Of a stretch of 64,000 nt of DNA, positions 24,879-34,316 are shown in pieces. The stretch lies in contig NZ_VCIW01000003.1 of assembly GCF_005765165.1 (NCBI RefSeq), forward strand, positions 372,001 through 436,000, in the 5' to 3' direction. Origin of the DNA: Paenibacillus antri. GTDB taxonomy: Bacteria > Bacillota > Bacilli > Paenibacillales > YIM-B00363. How positions within the stretch are numbered: the first letter of the stretch is position 1; the number at the start of each line of letters is the position of its first letter. The notes below the pieces were generated by a model. The model was not told the DNA's origin. It searched no databases and worked only from the letters and a program-made list of their open reading frames with translations. The position numbers were made by a program, and so were the translations under genes.

Positions 24879-26336
24879 ATGGGCGTGTTTGTGCTTCACG
24901 CGGGACAGCCGGAGCTGGCTCGCTTCCTGGGGCGATTGCAGGTGCCGGCGGGCACGGCGCCGCCGCGGCCGAACGACGGCCGCTCCGCTTGGACGGTCGT
25001 GTCCTTCCGCGGGGACGCGAAGCCGATCCGTATGCCCGGAGGCGCCGGCGGCCCGATGCAGCCGGCCGCGGCCGTCCGACGGGCGTCCGACGCGCGGCGC
25101 GCGGCCGAAGACTTGCGGCGGCACGGCATCCGCACGGCGCCGTCCGCGAAGGACGAACGCGGCACGATCCATCGGACGTTCGTCGTCCCGGTGTTCGGGC
25201 TGGATGCGCTCGGCTCGTTCGCGTCCGGCGCGGTCGGCGGCCCGATGCTCGCCGCGGGGACGCTCCGCCGTCCTCAGGTTCCGGAGCCGCGCGGAGACAA
25301 CGACGCGGACGCGCCGCGTCCGACCGCGCAGCGACGCGCGGAGCGCGCAGCCGTTCGCGCGGTGTACGCGCTCGGGCTCGATTACGGCGTCGTGCGCGTC
25401 CGAACGGGCGAAGACGGCGCGGCGTACGTCGTATCGGTCGACGCCTCGCCGCTCGTCGCCGCAGGCGAGTTCGCGCCGTTGTTCGCGTCCGCCGTAAACC
25501 GGCTGCAGGAAGCCGAAGACGCGGCGGCTCGAGCCGGAGAAGGCGGCGGGACGCTGCTGCTCGGCATGGATCCGGAGTTCGTGCTGAAGAAGCCCGGACC
25601 CGAAGGGAAAATCGTGTCGGCCTCGCGGTATTTCGAACGCAGGGGCCGCGTCGGCTGCGACAGCGTGCGCATCGGCGATAAAATCGTTTATCCGCTTGCG
25701 GAACTGCGTCCCTCCCCCGCGGCCGAGCCGCGGGAGCTGCTCCGCAACTTGTACGCCGCGATGCGCCTTGCCGCATCGCGGATAGACGACGTCAGCCTCG
25801 AATGGCTGGCGGGAGGGATGCCCGCCCCGGGCCTTCCGCTCGGCGGGCATATCCATGTTAGCGGCGTTGCCCTCAACGCCGATCTGCTGCGCGCCATGGA
25901 CAACTATATGGCGCTGCCGCTCGCGCTGCTCGAGGACGAACCCACGAAGCGGCGGCGGCCTCGGTATGGCGCGCTTGGCGATTTCCGCCGCCAATTCCAC
26001 GGCGGCTTCGAATACCGGACGCTCCCCTCGTGGATCGTCTCGCCGGCCGTCGCGCTCGGAGTCATCTCCCTCGCGAAGGTCGTCTGCGAGCATGTCCGAG
26101 AGCTGCGGGAGCGTCCGCTCGCACGGCCGGAGCTGCAAGCGGCGTACTACGCCGGCGACAAGGAGACGCTGCTGCCGGCGGCGCTCGCGCGCTGGAGCGA
26201 GCTGGAACGTACGGCGGGCTACGCCCGGTACGCGAAGGCGCTCGACGGACTGAAGCGGCGCATCGAGCGTGCCGAGCCCTGGAACGAACGGCAAGACGTA
26301 AGACCCGCGTGGAAAATTCCGCCGTACCGCGTTTAG
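24879..26336 (+). CDS. PhiEco32-like amidoligase-family protein next to cotE
   Basis: Protein of 485 residues in two parts. Residues 1 to about 215 are Arg/Ala/Pro-rich with no recognised domain. Residues about 225-400 carry the motifs of the phage phiEco32-like COOH-NH2 ligase type 2 family (glutamine-synthetase/amidoligase fold): GMDPEFVL (about 230), LAELRPSP, GGHIHVSG (about 322), PRYGALGDFR (about 363) and FEYRTLPSW (about 378). Such enzymes form amide bonds using ATP. ATG 24879 follows an AGGAGG by 12 bases and overlaps GAGGAG; GTG 24885 and ATG 24855 are alternatives. Its position between cotE and mutS suggests a spore-coat role, which is inference. No sigma-E-like promoter was identified. 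Confidence 0.82.
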   Translation: MGVFVLHAGQPELARFLGRLQVPAGTAPPRPNDGRSAWTVVSFRGDAKPIRMPGGAGGPMQPAAAVRRASDARRAAEDLRRHGIRTAPSAKDERGTIHRTFVVPVFGLDALGSFASGAVGGPMLAAGTLRRPQVPEPRGDNDADAPRPTAQRRAERAAVRAVYALGLDYGVVRVRTGEDGAAYVVSVDASPLVAAGEFAPLFASAVNRLQEAEDAAARAGEGGGTLLLGMDPEFVLKKPGPEGKIVSASRYFERRGRVGCDSVRIGDKIVYPLAELRPSPAAEPRELLRNLYAAMRLAASRIDDVSLEWLAGGMPAPGLPLGGHIHVSGVALNADLLRAMDNYMALPLALLEDEPTKRRRPRYGALGDFRRQFHGGFEYRTLPSWIVSPAVALGVISLAKVVCEHVRELRERPLARPELQAAYYAGDKETLLPAALARWSELERTAGYARYAKALDGLKRRIERAEPWNERQDVRPAWKIPPYRV

Positions 26337-26359
26337 CCTCTGCGCCCGGCGAGCGATCA

Positions 26360-26368
26360 TGGTATAAT
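26360..26368 (+). promoter_or_regulatory. Extended -10 promoter of mutS
   Basis: TGGTATAAT matches TGnTATAAT exactly and lies 36 bases before ATG 26405, in the 68-base gap after the amidoligase gene. There is no good -35. Confidence 0.7.
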
Positions 26369-26404
26369 GAACGGATACATAACCTACGAAGGACGTTGAC
26401 GTTC

Positions 26405-29062
26405 ATGGCTAAGGTCACTCCCATGATGGAGCAGTATTTGTCCGTCAAGGCGCAGGCGCAGGACGCCTTTTTGTTTTTCCGCCTCGGCGATTTCTATGAA
26501 ATGTTTTTCGAAGACGCGGTGCTGGCGGCACGGGAACTCGAGATTACGCTGACGAGCCGCGGCGCGGGGGCGGAGGAAGACCGCATCCCGATGTGCGGCG
26601 TTCCCTACCATTCCGCGGAAAACTATATCGCTAGATTGATAGAGAAGGGCTATAAAGTCGCGATCTGCGAGCAGGTCGAGGATCCGGCCGAGGCGAAGGG
26701 CGTCGTCCGGCGGGAGATCGTCCGCGTCGTCACGCCGGGCACCGTCATGGACGGCAAGACGCTCTCGGAGCGCGCCAACAATTATTTGGCCGCGGTCGTC
26801 GAGCGTTCCGGCCGATGGGCGATCGCCGCCTGCGATCTGACGACGGGCGAGCTGTACGCGGTCGCGACGGAAAGCGCGGCGGATGCGGCGGACGAGCTCG
26901 CCGTGTACGCGGTCACGGAGGTCGTCTGCCCGCCGTACGTGTCGGACCGGCTGAAGGAGACGCTGGAAGGGCGTCTGAAGCACGTCGTCTACACGGAGCG
27001 GCAGCTCATCGCGGGCGACGACGGCGCGTGGCTGACGGAACGGTTCCCGGCGCTTCGGCTGGACGGGCTCGACGGAACGCATCGGTCCGCGGCGGCGCTG
27101 CTGCTGCAGTATTTGACCGAGACGCAGAAACGATCGCTCGGCCATCTGCACGAGGTGCGCGTCTATGAACCTAGCGTTTACATGACGCTAGATCCGTTCA
27201 CGAGGAAAAACCTCGAGCTGACCGAGACGGTACGGGATCGCGCCCGGAAGGGCTCGCTGCTCGAGATGCTGGACAAGACGGCGACGAGCATGGGCGCGAG
27301 GCTGCTGCGCCGTTGGCTGGACAAGCCGCTTATGAGCGCGGGCGCGATTCGCCTGCGTCTCGACGCGGTCGAGGCGCTGCAGAAAAACCTGCTCCTTCGC
27401 GAGGACATGCGCGAACTGTTGAAGCGCGTCTACGATCTCGAGCGGCTGTCCGGCCGCATCGCGTACGGCTCGGCCAACGCGCGCGACCTGAACGCGCTCG
27501 CCGCGACGCTCGCCGTCGTGCCGGAGCTCATGGAGCTGAGCCGGGGCGCGGGGTCGGAGCTGCTAGGCACGATCTCGGGCGATCCGGACGACGGCGCGGA
27601 CATTCGCGATTGGATCGAAGCCGCCGTCCATCCGGAGCCGCCGGCGTCGACCCGCGAAGGCGGGCTCATCCGCGACGGTTACGACGCGCACTTGGACAAG
27701 CTGCGCGAGGCGAGCAAGAGCGGCAAACGCTGGATCGCGGAGCTCGAGCAGGCGGAGCGCGAAGCGACCGGCATTCGTTCTTTGAAAATCGGATACAACA
27801 AGGTGTTCGGCTACTATATCGAGGTGACGCGGGCGAATCTCGGCATGGTGCCCGAAGGGCGGTACGAGCGCAAGCAGACGCTCGCCGCCGCGGAGCGGTA
27901 CGTCACTCCGGAGCTGAAGGAGAAGGAAGCGCTCATTTTGGAAGCCGAGGAGAAGATGGTCGACCTCGAATACGGCATTTTCCAACAATTGAGAGAGAAG
28001 ATCGCGGCGGAGATCCCTCGTTTGCAGCGTCTCGCGGAGCGTCTCGCGTCGCTTGACGCGATTCAGTCGCTCGCGAGCGTCGCCGCGGCGAACCGGTACG
28101 TGCGGCCCGACGTGCACGAAGGGTTCGACCTGGATATCGAGTCTGGCCGCCATCCGGTCGTGGAATCGGTGCTGACGAGCGGCACGTTCATCGCGAACGA
28201 CACGCGGCTGACGATGGACGAGACGCGGGCGCTGCTCATCACCGGGCCGAACATGGCGGGGAAGAGCACGTATATGCGGCAGGTCGCGCTTATCATGATC
28301 ATGGCGCAGATCGGCTCGTTCGTGCCGGCGAAGCGGGCCCGCGTGCCGATCGTCGACCGGGTGTTCACCCGGATCGGCGCGGCGGACGACCTCGCCGGCG
28401 GACAGAGCACGTTCATGGTCGAGATGCAGGATATCCAGACGATGATCGCCAAGGCGACCGAGAAGAGCCTCGTCGTGATCGACGAGCTCGGCCGCGGCAC
28501 GTCGACGGGCGAAGGGATGGCGATCGCGCAGGCGGTCATCGAGCATCTGCACGAGAACGTCGGCTGCAAGACGCTCGTCTCGACGCACTATCACGAGCTG
28601 GCGCATTTGGAAGGCTCGCTCCGCTACTTGTCCAACGCGTGCATGGCGGTGAAGGAGAGCGGCGGGCAAGTGACGTTCCTGCGGAAGCTCGTGTCGGGCG
28701 CGGCCGATACGTCGTACGGCATCTACTGCGCTCAGCTCGCCGGGCTGCCGGACTCGGTCATCGATCGGGCGTACGCGCTGCTGCACGAATTCGAGGCGAA
28801 CGCCGAGGCGCGCGCGGCCGCGCCCGCCGTCGTCGGTGCCGCCGCGGGCGGAGGGAAGCCGCAGCGCCGAGGAGGCGCTCCAGACGCAGCGATCCACCAG
28901 CTCGACATGTTCGCCGATTGGAACGCCGCGCCGCCGGCGCCGAAGCGCGATCCGCGGGCGGACGAGCTGGTCGAGCTGGTGAAGCGGGCCGACGTCTTGA
29001 ACATGACGCCGATCGAGGCGATGAACTTTCTGTTCGAGCTGAAGAAGAAGACGTTATCGTAA
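26405..29062 (+). CDS. mutS: DNA mismatch repair protein MutS
   Basis: Mismatch-recognition ATPase of 885 residues, normal family length. The mismatch-binding Phe-x-Glu is in GDFYEMFFEDA (Phe30, Glu32). The ABC-type ATPase has Walker A GPNMAGKST (about 612), signature and Walker B region VVIDELGRGTST (about 692) and STHYHELA. An Ala/Gly-rich insert (about residues 795-840) precedes the C-terminal QLDMF motif, which in Bacillus MutS contributes to beta-clamp binding. ATG 26405 is 11 bases after GAAGGA; the longer open frame upstream overlaps the amidoligase gene and is not used. It heads the mutS-S41-mutL gene group. Confidence 0.98.
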   Translation: MAKVTPMMEQYLSVKAQAQDAFLFFRLGDFYEMFFEDAVLAARELEITLTSRGAGAEEDRIPMCGVPYHSAENYIARLIEKGYKVAICEQVEDPAEAKGVVRREIVRVVTPGTVMDGKTLSERANNYLAAVVERSGRWAIAACDLTTGELYAVATESAADAADELAVYAVTEVVCPPYVSDRLKETLEGRLKHVVYTERQLIAGDDGAWLTERFPALRLDGLDGTHRSAAALLLQYLTETQKRSLGHLHEVRVYEPSVYMTLDPFTRKNLELTETVRDRARKGSLLEMLDKTATSMGARLLRRWLDKPLMSAGAIRLRLDAVEALQKNLLLREDMRELLKRVYDLERLSGRIAYGSANARDLNALAATLAVVPELMELSRGAGSELLGTISGDPDDGADIRDWIEAAVHPEPPASTREGGLIRDGYDAHLDKLREASKSGKRWIAELEQAEREATGIRSLKIGYNKVFGYYIEVTRANLGMVPEGRYERKQTLAAAERYVTPELKEKEALILEAEEKMVDLEYGIFQQLREKIAAEIPRLQRLAERLASLDAIQSLASVAAANRYVRPDVHEGFDLDIESGRHPVVESVLTSGTFIANDTRLTMDETRALLITGPNMAGKSTYMRQVALIMIMAQIGSFVPAKRARVPIVDRVFTRIGAADDLAGGQSTFMVEMQDIQTMIAKATEKSLVVIDELGRGTSTGEGMAIAQAVIEHLHENVGCKTLVSTHYHELAHLEGSLRYLSNACMAVKESGGQVTFLRKLVSGAADTSYGIYCAQLAGLPDSVIDRAYALLHEFEANAEARAAAPAVVGAAAGGGKPQRRGGAPDAAIHQLDMFADWNAAPPAPKRDPRADELVELVKRADVLNMTPIEAMNFLFELKKKTLS

Positions 29063-29098
29063 GACTACCCCTATCGGGACGAAGCGGGAGAGAGACAG

Positions 29099-30553
29099 AT
29101 GAAGAAGCTGCACGGAATGGGGACATGGAGACGATGGACGAGGCTGGCGGCGTTGACGGCGGCGCTGACGCTGCCGCTGCCGGCGGTCGCCGTGGCGGCG
29201 ACGCCCGCGGAACAGCTGAACGAAGTGTTCGGATACATCGAGGATCTTCATGTCTCGGGAACGTCCGGAGAGGCGCTGCGGGACGCGGCCATTCGGGGCA
29301 TGCTGGACGAGCTGAACGATCCGTATACGGCCTATTACGACGAAGCGATGTGGAAGTCGCTGCACGACGCCTACGAGCAAGTGATGGTCGGCATCGGCAT
29401 TCAATACGCGCAAACCGATGAAGGACTTAGAATCTTACGCGTGTACGCGGATTCGGCCGCGGAGGATGCGGGACTGCGCGCGGGCGACGTCGTCGTCGGC
29501 GTCGGAGGCAAGGCGGTGAAGTCTCATCCGTTGGAAGAGATCACGAACGATCTGCTCGGACCCGCGGGCACCGAGGCGAAGCTGGACGTCCTCGACGGGG
29601 CGAGCCGGAAGAAGAAGACGGTCGTCGTCACGCGGAGGGCGTTCCACATTCCTTCGGTGACCTATGAGCTGATGGACGGCGGCGTCGGGTATATCCGGAT
29701 CGATTCGTTCTCGAGCGATACGGCGGCTCGATTCGGCGATGCGATGTGGACGTTCGCGAACGAACCTTCGCTCGCGGCGATCGTCGTCGACGTACGCGGC
29801 AATCCGGGCGGGTACTTGGATGCGGCGAGAAGCGTCTCGTCGTTCTTCATCGAGGAAGGTCCGCTGCTCCACACGATCGATCGGAACGGCGTGGAAGTCG
29901 CCCTCGAGATCGAAGGAGGCGGCAAAGTCGGGCTGCCGGTAGCGGTACTTGTGGATGGCAACAGCGCCAGCGCGTCCGAGGTGTTCGCCGGCGCGATGCA
30001 GGATTACGGCGTCGGGACGATCGTCGGCGCGAAGACGTTCGGCAAGGGGAGCGTGCAACAGCTGATCGAGCTGCAAGGCGGCGGAGGGCTGAAGGTGACG
30101 ATCGAGCATTATCTGACTCCGAAGATGAACCCGGTCAACGGCGTCGGCATTACGCCGGACGCGGCGGCGACGCATCCGCTCGACGCGACGGTCACGGCGC
30201 TGCGCGAGGTCGGCATCGCGAACGTTCGCGCGGAGCTGCGTTCGTACGAGACAGTCGTCAACGGAGCGACGTTCGGCCACGTCATAAACGTCGTCCGCGA
30301 AGGCGGCCGCGTCTACGTGCCGTCGCAGGCGCTCGCGGCGTTGTCCGGGGGCGATGCGAAGTGGGACGGCGCGACGAGCGCGGTGACGATCGACGGGGGA
30401 GGACGAACGGCGGCGTTCGCCGCGGGTTCGGGACTCCTCTTGAAGGACGGAACCGGGTATATCGACGTCGGCGCCTTCGCCAAAGCGTTCCCGAACGCTA
30501 CGGCGAAATCGTCGAGAAGCACCGTCGTATTGGAGTGGAGCGACCATGGGTAA
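29099..30553 (+). CDS. S41 family C-terminal processing protease with stalk-type C-domain
   Basis: Exported serine protease of 484 residues. Signal peptide (residues 1-33, ending AVAVAA), N-terminal helical cap, PDZ domain (about 95-180: AGLRAGDVVVGVGG), then the tail-specific protease core with VDVRGNPGGYLD, catalytic Ser in GNSASASEVFAG (about 289) and Lys in FGKGSVQ (about 315). The last about 100 residues (GRVYVPSQALAALSGGDAKW) resemble a copper-amine-oxidase N-terminal-like domain, frequent in Paenibacillus wall proteins. It lies 36 bases after mutS and overlaps mutL by 8 bases, an unusual guest between the two repair genes. Confidence 0.93.
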   Translation: MKKLHGMGTWRRWTRLAALTAALTLPLPAVAVAATPAEQLNEVFGYIEDLHVSGTSGEALRDAAIRGMLDELNDPYTAYYDEAMWKSLHDAYEQVMVGIGIQYAQTDEGLRILRVYADSAAEDAGLRAGDVVVGVGGKAVKSHPLEEITNDLLGPAGTEAKLDVLDGASRKKKTVVVTRRAFHIPSVTYELMDGGVGYIRIDSFSSDTAARFGDAMWTFANEPSLAAIVVDVRGNPGGYLDAARSVSSFFIEEGPLLHTIDRNGVEVALEIEGGGKVGLPVAVLVDGNSASASEVFAGAMQDYGVGTIVGAKTFGKGSVQQLIELQGGGGLKVTIEHYLTPKMNPVNGVGITPDAAATHPLDATVTALREVGIANVRAELRSYETVVNGATFGHVINVVREGGRVYVPSQALAALSGGDAKWDGATSAVTIDGGGRTAAFAAGSGLLLKDGTGYIDVGAFAKAFPNATAKSSRSTVVLEWSDHG

Positions 30554-32555
30554 GATTCGATTGTTGGACGATCATCTAGCGAACCAGATCGCCGCGGGCG
30601 AGGTCGTCGAGCGGCCGTCGTCCGTCGTGAAGGAGCTCGTGGAAAATGCGATCGACGCGGGCAGCCGGACGATCGACGTGACGGCGGAGGAAGGCGGCGT
30701 CAAGTTCATCCGCGTCGTCGACGACGGGTCCGGCATCGAGCCGGACGATCTCGAGCTCGCGTTCGAGCGGCACGCCACAAGCAAAATCCGCACCGGTAAG
30801 GATCTCTTCGCGATCCGGAGCCTCGGCTTCCGCGGCGAAGCGCTGCCGAGCATCGCGGCCGTCTCGCGCGTCGAGGTGCTGTCCGGCGCCGGCGACGACG
30901 GCGTCGCGCGGCGCATCGTCATCGAGGGCGGCGCGAAGCTCGCGTTCGAGGAGGCGGCCGCCCCGCGCGGGACCGACTTCCGGGTGAAGGATTTGTTCTA
31001 CAATACGCCGGCGCGGCTCAAGTATATGAAGACGGTCCAAACCGAGCTCGGCCATATTACGGATTACATGTACCGACTGGCGCTGTCCCGGCCGGATATC
31101 GCCTTCCGGCTCGAGCATAACGGCACGCAGCTGCTCGACACGGCCGGGAACGGCGATCTGCAGCAGGCGGCCGCCGCCGTATACGGGACGGCCACGGCGA
31201 AGCGGATGATCCCGGTCGAAGCGGAGACGCCGGATTATAAGATTTCCGGTTGGATCGCTCGCCCGGACGTGACCCGCTCGAATCGGAACGGCATCACGGT
31301 CGTCGTGAACGGCCGATACGTGCGCAACTTCCAGGTGGCGCAGGCGATCCTCGCCGGGTTTCACACGCTGCTGCCGATCAACCGGTATCCGCTCGCGATC
31401 GTGCGGCTCGAGATGGAGCCGACGCTCGTCGACGTGAACGTCCATCCGGCGAAGCTCGAGGTGCGCTTCAGCAAAGACGCGGAGCTGATGGAGGCGGTGC
31501 AGCGGGCGGTGCGCGCGGCGCTGCAGCGGGAGACGCTCATTCCGAGCGGCATGGCGGGGCGGGAGCGCCGCGTCCTGCCGCCGGCCGGGTCGCAGCCGCA
31601 GGCGGTGCAAGAGACGCTGCGGCTGTACGACGCGCGTCCGGGGATCGCGCCGGGGTCGTCCGCGCGGGAGACGTCCGCGCCGCCGCCGGCGTTCAATCCG
31701 GCTCCGCAGGGCGGGGCGGCGCCTCGGCCGGCCGCGCCGTACGGCAAGCCGGCGGGGACGTACGGCGCGGCCGCGGGCGGTACGGCGCCTCCGATGCCGG
31801 CCGCGCCGTCGCGCCAGTGGGAGCCGCGCGACGCGGAGCGGCTGCTCCGGGCGATGGCGCCGTCTCCGGCGTCCGCGCCGCCGCCCGCGGCGGAAGCCGA
31901 GCCGGTGGAGCGGGACGCCGCGTCGCTGGACGCGACCGCGCCGCCGGCGGCGCCGATCGAGGAGGAAGGACCGCGGTTTCCGCATCTGTACCCGATCGGG
32001 CAGCTGCACGGTACGTATATCGTCGCGCAAAACGAAGACGGCTTGTTCCTCGTCGATCAACACGCGGCGCACGAGCGAATCAATTACGAGAGGTTCTACC
32101 AGAAGTTCGGCAGCGTGGAAGCGGTCAGCCAGCTGACGTTGTTCTCGCATACGATCGAGTTCACGTCTTCGGAAGCGCAGACGCTGCGCGATCGATTGCC
32201 GCTGCTCGAGAGCGTCGGGGTTTATCTGGAGCCGTTCGGAGGGAATACATTTAAAGTGCGGTCCCATCCGAGCTGGTTCCCGGACGGCGAAGAGGCGTCG
32301 CTCATCGAAGAGATGACGCAGTGGGTGCTGAGCGAGCGCAGCCCCGACGTCGCGAAAATTCGCGAGGCGTCGGCGATTATGTGCTCTTGCAAGGCGTCCA
32401 TTAAGGCGAACCAATCGCAGTCGATTCCGGCGCTCGAGTCGCTGCTCGCGCGCCTCGCCGCCTGCAAGAACCCGTTCACGTGCCCGCACGGCCGCCCGAT
32501 CGTAGTCAGCTTTACGAAGCGGGATCTCGAGAAACTATTCAAGCGGGTGATGTAA
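30546..32555 (+). CDS. mutL: DNA mismatch repair protein MutL
   Basis: GHKL-ATPase and endonuclease of 669 residues. ATP-binding motifs: ENAIDAGS, DDGSGI, GFRGEAL and a TSKI segment. After a Pro/Ala/Gly-rich linker (about 340-470) comes the C-terminal nuclease domain with DQHAAHERINYE (about 503), ACKASIKAN and TCPHGRP (about 646), the metal-binding motifs of endonuclease-active MutL (absent in E. coli-type MutL). ATG 30546 lies inside the end of the protease gene (8-base overlap), suggesting coupled translation. Its TAA overlaps the next ATG by one base. Confidence 0.98.
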   Translation: MGKIRLLDDHLANQIAAGEVVERPSSVVKELVENAIDAGSRTIDVTAEEGGVKFIRVVDDGSGIEPDDLELAFERHATSKIRTGKDLFAIRSLGFRGEALPSIAAVSRVEVLSGAGDDGVARRIVIEGGAKLAFEEAAAPRGTDFRVKDLFYNTPARLKYMKTVQTELGHITDYMYRLALSRPDIAFRLEHNGTQLLDTAGNGDLQQAAAAVYGTATAKRMIPVEAETPDYKISGWIARPDVTRSNRNGITVVVNGRYVRNFQVAQAILAGFHTLLPINRYPLAIVRLEMEPTLVDVNVHPAKLEVRFSKDAELMEAVQRAVRAALQRETLIPSGMAGRERRVLPPAGSQPQAVQETLRLYDARPGIAPGSSARETSAPPPAFNPAPQGGAAPRPAAPYGKPAGTYGAAAGGTAPPMPAAPSRQWEPRDAERLLRAMAPSPASAPPPAAEAEPVERDAASLDATAPPAAPIEEEGPRFPHLYPIGQLHGTYIVAQNEDGLFLVDQHAAHERINYERFYQKFGSVEAVSQLTLFSHTIEFTSSEAQTLRDRLPLLESVGVYLEPFGGNTFKVRSHPSWFPDGEEASLIEEMTQWVLSERSPDVAKIREASAIMCSCKASIKANQSQSIPALESLLARLAACKNPFTCPHGRPIVVSFTKRDLEKLFKRVM

Positions 32556-33340
32556 TGCGCGCCGTCATCGTGACGACGACGTACAAGCCCTCCGCCGACA
32601 TCGAAGCGAAAGGACGGGCGGCCGCGCAGCGTCTCGGCGGGCGGTACGCGCCGCGAGGCGGAGCTTCGGTCCGTAAGCTTCAGGATCGATTTCCGGGGGC
32701 GTCGGTCGTCGTCCTTGGACCCAACACGTTGGAGTGGCATCCGGAGCAGGGCGGGAAGCCGTTCTTCTTCCACCCCGGCATGAGTCTCGTCCGGGCGAAG
32801 CGGCTTGCCGCCGGCGAACGCGACGCGATGCTCGACGCATGCCGGCTCGAGCCGGGCGACGCGATCGTCGACTGCACGGCCGGACTCGGCTCGGACGCGA
32901 TCCTGTTCAGCTACGCGGGCGGCCCGGACAGCCGGGTCGTCGCCGTGGAGAGCCAGCTGCCGCTGCACTATATCGTCTCGCAAGGGCTTCGCTCGCACGA
33001 AACCGGATGGCCGGCGTTCGACGAGGCGATGCGCCGGGTGGAGCCGGTGCATGCGGACCACTCGGCATACCTCCGTTCGCTGTCCGACCGCAGCGTCGAC
33101 GTCGTATATTTCGATCCGATGTTCGGGGACCCGGTCCGTACGTCCGCGGGCATCGCGCCGCTTCGCGCCTTCGCGAACGACGCGCCGGTGACGGAGGAGG
33201 CGATCGAGGAAGCCCGGAGGGTAGCTAGGAAGACGGTCGTTATGAAGGAGAGAGGCGACGCGGAGGCGTGGCGGCGGTTCGGCTTCACGGTCGAAGCGAG
33301 GCCGAACGCCCCGGTCGCATACGGAGTGATACGAATTTGA
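32555..33340 (+). CDS. Class I SAM-dependent methyltransferase (RsmJ-like motif)
   Basis: Rossmann-fold methyltransferase of 261 residues. Motif I is IVDCTAGLGSDAILF, motif II ends VVAVE, and motif IV is VYFDPMFGDP, close to the YLDPMFP of the RsmJ group of 16S rRNA methyltransferases. A region of about 95 residues precedes motif I. The RNA target is inferred only from motif IV and from the neighbour miaA, a tRNA modification gene. ATG 32555 overlaps the mutL stop (TAATG), and its own stop overlaps the miaA start, so the three are coupled. B. subtilis lacks a gene at this position as far as I recall. Confidence 0.87.
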   Translation: MRAVIVTTTYKPSADIEAKGRAAAQRLGGRYAPRGGASVRKLQDRFPGASVVVLGPNTLEWHPEQGGKPFFFHPGMSLVRAKRLAAGERDAMLDACRLEPGDAIVDCTAGLGSDAILFSYAGGPDSRVVAVESQLPLHYIVSQGLRSHETGWPAFDEAMRRVEPVHADHSAYLRSLSDRSVDVVYFDPMFGDPVRTSAGIAPLRAFANDAPVTEEAIEEARRVARKTVVMKERGDAEAWRRFGFTVEARPNAPVAYGVIRI

Positions 33341-34308
33341 AGAAGACGCCATTGCTCGTCTTGGTCGGCCCGACGGCGGTCGGCAAGACGGCGTTCAGCT
33401 TGCACGCGGGGAACCGATTCCCCGTCGAAATTATTTCCGGCGATTCCGTCCAGGTGTATAAGGGGATGGACATCGGCTCGGCGAAAGCGACCTGGGAGGA
33501 GCGGCAGGCCGTCCCGCATCATATGATCGACATCCTGCGGCCGGACGAGCCGTTCACGGTCGCGGATTTCCAGACGCGCGCCGCCGCTCTCATCGAAGAC
33601 ATCGCCGCCCGCGGACGGCTGCCGTTCATCGTCGGCGGAACGGGACTGTATATCGAAAGCGTCGTGTACGATTATCGATTCTCCGAGGCGATCGCCGACG
33701 AGGACGCCCGGGCGAAGTGGAACGACGTCGCGGACGCGCAAGGCACGGAAGCGCTGCACGCGCTGCTGCAGGAGCGCGATCCCGTCTCGGCGGCGCGCAT
33801 CCACCCGAACGACCGCAAGCGGCTCGTTCGCGCGCTGGAGGTGTACGATGCGACCGGACGCCCGATGTCGGAACAAGCGCAAAAGCGGGAGAAGTCGTCG
33901 CCGTACGAGCTGTGCATGATCGGCCTGACGATGGACCGCGAGCTGCTGTACCGGCGGATCGAGGAGCGCGTGGACGCGATGCTCGAGAGCGGGCTGGAGG
34001 GCGAAGTGCATGAGCTGCTGCGTTCCGGTTACGACCGATCGCTCCCCTCCATGCAGGCGATCGGCTACAAGGAGATGGCGGCTTACCTGACGGGGGAAAT
34101 CTCGTACGATCGAGCGGTGTATTTGCTCAAGCGCAATACGAGACACTTCGCCAAGCGCCAACTGAGCTGGTTTCGCGCGATGCCCCAAATTCATTGGGTC
34201 GATGTTACGGATACGGCAAATTTCATTACCCAAAGCGACGCCATTAATGATATAATAGCCACAACGTTTCCGACTTCGGACTATCCATTTCATTCGCCAG
34301 AGGCATAG
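33337..34308 (+). CDS. miaA: tRNA dimethylallyltransferase MiaA
   Basis: Enzyme of 323 residues that transfers the dimethylallyl group to N6 of A37 in tRNAs reading UNN codons. The P-loop is GPTAVGKT, followed by [31 protein letters not shown] and, near the end, [15 protein letters not shown], all MiaA hallmarks. The start is TTG 33337, overlapping the methyltransferase TGA by four bases (TTGA) and preceded by GGAG at 33323; the longer open frame reaches back into the methyltransferase gene. hfq follows after 8 bases, as in many bacteria. Confidence 0.97.
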   Translation: MKKTPLLVLVGPTAVGKTAFSLHAGNRFPVEIISGDSVQVYKGMDIGSAKATWEERQAVPHHMIDILRPDEPFTVADFQTRAAALIEDIAARGRLPFIVGGTGLYIESVVYDYRFSEAIADEDARAKWNDVADAQGTEALHALLQERDPVSAARIHPNDRKRLVRALEVYDATGRPMSEQAQKREKSSPYELCMIGLTMDRELLYRRIEERVDAMLESGLEGEVHELLRSGYDRSLPSMQAIGYKEMAAYLTGEISYDRAVYLLKRNTRHFAKRQLSWFRAMPQIHWVDVTDTANFITQSDAINDIIATTFPTSDYPFHSPEA

Positions 34309-34316
34309 GGGGCTTC

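Noticed and set aside
26030-26404. Upstream extension of mutS by 125 residues
   Set aside because: It overlaps the amidoligase gene in another frame; ATG 26405 has a promoter, a ribosome site and the conserved MutS N-terminus.
27563-28897. Long antisense open frame opposite mutS (and similar ones opposite mutL at 30576-32489 and the PBP at 35374-37050)
   Set aside because: They mirror highly supported genes in a GC-rich genome, are rich in Arg/His/Asp from reversed codons, and show no domain or ribosome site.
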